From assembly GCF_041447285.1 (NCBI RefSeq), contig NZ_JBGMEB010000010.1, positions 1-64,000 of the forward strand: DNA of 64,000 bases, in the 5' to 3' direction. A program made the translations under genes and the position numbers. Positions 61,894 through 64,000 of the stretch are shown in pieces. Position 1 is the first letter of the stretch, and each line of letters starts with the position of its first letter. The DNA is from Methanomethylovorans sp041447285 (GTDB taxonomy: Archaea > Halobacteriota > Methanosarcinia > Methanosarcinales > Methanosarcinaceae). The notes beneath the pieces were generated by a model. The model was not told where the DNA came from. It searched no databases and saw only the letters and a program-made list of their open reading frames with translations.

Positions 61894-62697
61894 ATGAGCA
61901 ATAAATATGTCCACGGCTATTCTGAAAGAGAAGCTTTAAGGTTGCACGACCAGGCCACAACATTGGAAGAACTGTTGCACAGCGATACTCATTACCAGCC
62001 AAGGGAAAAAGTCCTGGAAGCAGGATGCGGTATAGGAGCACAGACAGTGATTCTATCAAAGAATAGCCCGGATGCTGATATCACTTCTATTGACATTTCT
62101 GAAAATTCGCTTAAGCTGGCCATGCAACGGGCTAAGGAGCATGGTGTTTCCAATGTTACCTTCAGGCAGGCAGACATTTTCGATCTGCCATTTGAGGATG
62201 AGAGCTTTGACCATGTTTTCGTGTGCTTTGTACTGGAACATCTGGAGCAGCCTCTGGAAGCCCTGAAGAAACTCATGAGAGTGCTGAAAAAAGATGGCAC
62301 CATAACGGTCATTGAAGGAGATCACGGCTCATGTTTTTTCCACCCGGAGACAGAGGCAGCACTTAAGGCATGGAACAGCCTGGTAGTTTCACAGGCTATG
62401 CTTGGAGGCAATTCCCTAATAGGCAGACAGGTTTATCCTCTGCTTAGCAAAGCAGGTTTCAGGGACGTGAAAGTCTCGCCACGTATGGTCTACAGCGATG
62501 CCAGCCGCCCCCACATGGAAGAAGGATTCGTGAGACTTACCATCATCCCTATGGTAGAAGGTGTGAGGGAAAAAGCAATTGAAATGGGTATCATTGATGC
62601 GGAAACTTTTGAGAAAGGAATAAAGGATTTGCACAAAACAGCTTCAGAAGAGGGAACTTTTAACTATATGTTCTTTAAAGGGATGGGGAGGAAATGA
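61894..62697 (+). CDS. class I SAM-dependent methyltransferase
   Basis: 267 residues, GGGAGA before ATG 61894. Motif I is VLEAGCGIGAQTVILSKNS, the acidic motif II ITSIDISENS, motif III RQADIFDLPFEDESFDHVFV, and then VLEHLEQPLEALKKLMRVLK. This is the UbiE/COQ5-type small-molecule methyltransferase. The C-terminal half (HMEEGFVRLTIIPMVEGVRE) differs from quinone methylases. Many such genes occur in methanogens; the substrate is unknown. Confidence 0.88.
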   Translation: MSNKYVHGYSEREALRLHDQATTLEELLHSDTHYQPREKVLEAGCGIGAQTVILSKNSPDADITSIDISENSLKLAMQRAKEHGVSNVTFRQADIFDLPFEDESFDHVFVCFVLEHLEQPLEALKKLMRVLKKDGTITVIEGDHGSCFFHPETEAALKAWNSLVVSQAMLGGNSLIGRQVYPLLSKAGFRDVKVSPRMVYSDASRPHMEEGFVRLTIIPMVEGVREKAIEMGIIDAETFEKGIKDLHKTASEEGTFNYMFFKGMGRK

Positions 62698-62785
62698 AGG
62701 AGAAAAAACAAAAGAATATTACTTTTCTAATTTTTTATGCACAATCCCATGAGCATTTATGTCACTGCGGATTATTAAGTGTTAA

Positions 62786-63625
62786 TCAGAATGACCTATA
62801 TGTTTCGCTATTCTCCCACAATTCTTGAAATTTATTATGAAGCTCCTTTGACATTGTCTTATTGTAGATTTTAATCATTCCAAATGTTTTGTCTGAATTT
62901 ATCGGATCGTTGATTTCTAGTATAACCAAATGTCCATCAATTAAAATAAATTTGTGAGTAGTATCTAGTGACCTTATTTCAAGGTATTTAGCAACATTCT
63001 GCAGTATCAATTCATCTTTGATAGATTCATGTAACTGTTTCAATGATGCCGATAGAACCGGATTGGAATCAATAATTTTGATCGATATTCCTTTTTGGAT
63101 CAAAGGAAGAAGCGCATCATGGAACATCGAAGAAAACATATCTTTGAATTGCTCAGATTCTATTGATTTAATCCTTCTTGGGACAACAACACAGATTTCT
63201 TTTTTTGCTTCCTGGTAGGCTCGTTTGATAAGCCTCATAACTTCTTTAGTTCCCATGGCAGCTGACCAAAAGTTATTCTCTTTTTCGGTTTGACTGCTGA
63301 AATTAGATAATCTATCTTCAATATTATCTATTGTTTCCCTAAATGTATCCAACTCTCTGTTTATTTCATTTTCTTTTCGTATATAATAACTCTCAAATGC
63401 AATATCTGTCTCCACAGCACGATATTTTTTTGGTCTCGAATGCTGGACTTCAATAAATCCCATATTCTCCAGGTTTTCTAGAACAGCATATATCTTACCC
63501 ATAGGTATCTTTGATCTTCTAGACAATTCTGTGGCGTCTATAATTCCTTCCTTCAATGTAGTCAAATATGCAACAGCTTCGTATTTATTGAATCCGAGAT
63601 TCCTCAGTAATTGTTCATCTTCCAC
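62786..63625 (-). CDS. TrmB-family transcriptional regulator
   Basis: 279 residues. Winged helix first: LLRNLGFNKYEAVAYLTTLK, ATELSRRSKIPMGKIYAVLE and FIEVQHSRPKKYRAV. A coiled-coil segment spans about 80-115. The rest (about 120-275) is a TrmB-type effector or phospholipase-D-like domain (KKEICVVVPRRIKSIESEQF). Such proteins answer sugars or other ligands. A perfect dyad about 50 bp upstream of its start likely is its operator. Confidence 0.9.
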   Translation of the reverse strand: MEDEQLLRNLGFNKYEAVAYLTTLKEGIIDATELSRRSKIPMGKIYAVLENLENMGFIEVQHSRPKKYRAVETDIAFESYYIRKENEINRELDTFRETIDNIEDRLSNFSSQTEKENNFWSAAMGTKEVMRLIKRAYQEAKKEICVVVPRRIKSIESEQFKDMFSSMFHDALLPLIQKGISIKIIDSNPVLSASLKQLHESIKDELILQNVAKYLEIRSLDTTHKFILIDGHLVILEINDPINSDKTFGMIKIYNKTMSKELHNKFQELWENSETYRSF

Positions 63626-63672
63626 GATTTAACCTACCCATGGTTTATTAGAGAGTGAAATTTCTAAATATA

Positions 63673-63703
63673 AACAACTAGTTAGTTGTTTATATATATA
63701 TTA
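63673..63703. promoter_or_regulatory. perfect dyad AACAACTA-GT-TAGTTGTT with TATA box
   Basis: Arms of eight bases (63673-63680 and 63683-63690) with a 2-bp spacer, abutting TTTATATATATATTA (63689-63703). The element lies between the divergent TrmB-like gene and the secreted protein gene at 63821, about 50 bp from the former. It suits binding of a dimeric winged-helix protein that would block the TATA box. Confidence 0.6.
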
Positions 63704-63820
63704 CACATTTTGATGTTGTACCAATAATTGTGATCAATCCCATTACATTGAACTAAAACAGCATCCAATAACACAGATCAATAGAACTGGATTGGCAAAA
63801 TAGTAAGAACAGGTGTTCTA

Positions 63821-64000
63821 ATGAAACAAAATTTACAACATATCGGTTTATTCATGGGTATTCTATTATTGTTTGTTATAAGTACCTCAATGGTTTGTTC
63901 TGCAGGTGTCAATGGCATTGGAATAACTACTATAGAAATCACGCCTCAACCAGCAGAGCCGGGAAACGATGTAACTCTTAAAATAAGGGTCATCAACGAA
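63821..64000 (+). CDS. secreted protein, N-terminal part only (runs off window)
   Basis: Sixty codons are present. The signal peptide (LFMGILLLFVISTSMVCSA) is followed by GVNGIGITTIEITPQPAEPG and DVTLKIRVIN, the beginning of an immunoglobulin-like (CARDB/COG1361-type) domain typical of archaeal exported proteins. AGGTG lies nine bases before the ATG. It may be the target of the adjacent TrmB-like regulator. Confidence 0.7.
   Translation, partial: MKQNLQHIGLFMGILLLFVISTSMVCSAGVNGIGITTIEITPQPAEPGNDVTLKIRVINE

Noticed and set aside
1..64000. tRNA or rRNA genes
   Set aside because: I looked for T-arm-like GGTTCRAATCC patterns and for rRNA motifs and found none convincing on either strand.

Overview
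The window looks like a chromosomal segment of a methylotrophic methanogenic archaeon of the Methanosarcinaceae (Methanolobus / Methanomethylovorans / Methanosarcina relatives). Pointers are methanogenesis marker protein 14, the methanofuran enzyme MfnB, a truncated methyltransferase-type corrinoid protein, a PGF-pre-PGF surface protein, superoxide reductase, TATA-box promoters and a bacterial-type gyrase pair, as is usual in this family. The genus is inference. I recognise no rRNA, tRNA or CRISPR array.

Region 1 (about 1-19 kb) is accessory DNA full of scars. An AT-rich Nudix-like protein comes first. Next is an integrase gene broken by an in-frame TGA, and two 328-bp direct copies of another integrase's 3' end flanking a DUF1016 nuclease gene. 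A 1091-residue STAND NTPase with about 13 near-identical TPR units follows. Two truncated genes (an unknown one and a corrinoid protein) are then joined end to end. After these comes a Fic gene behind a four-copy array of palindromes spaced 40 bp, and hicB next to a decayed hicA. A TspO-like membrane protein, a zinc-ribbon microprotein, an ArsR/membrane/secreted trio and a TPR protein follow. Last are a response regulator with a beheaded histidine kinase fused head-to-head to a beheaded and frameshifted APC permease, two small membrane proteins, and superoxide reductase.

Region 2 (19-30.9 kb) mixes core and surface functions: a cysteine hydrolase, a large PGF-pre-PGF surface protein, gyrB-gyrA, pdxS-pdxT (vitamin B6), an orphan trypsin-like protease, and a secreted CxxCH/EF-hand protein with a possible archaeosortase tail. 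A degenerate paralogue of the zinc-ribbon microprotein is also here.

Region 3 (30.9-41.4 kb) is a mostly minus-strand polysaccharide or glycan cluster: a double GT2 glycosyltransferase, three polysaccharide-deacetylase-type proteins (one a fusion of two domains), a methyltransferase, a DUF354 protein, a GT4 glycosyltransferase and a UDP-sugar epimerase. Two small regulators (COG2522-like and AbrB-like) sit inside it. It could build or modify an envelope polysaccharide.

Region 4 (41.5-64 kb) is mainly housekeeping and methanogen-specific: mfnB divergent from a HisA-like TIM barrel, thymidylate kinase, a Ca2+-type P-ATPase, DUF166, PolX, methanogenesis marker 14, thioredoxin, an Mrr-like nuclease and a flavodoxin-ferredoxin protein. 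Further on are two tandem single-helix microproteins, a CopZ/CopA copper pair, a GNAT, a PhzF protein, a second cysteine hydrolase, a radical SAM protein and a methyltransferase. A TrmB-like regulator with a perfect dyad in its promoter region lies opposite the start of a secreted protein that runs off the window.
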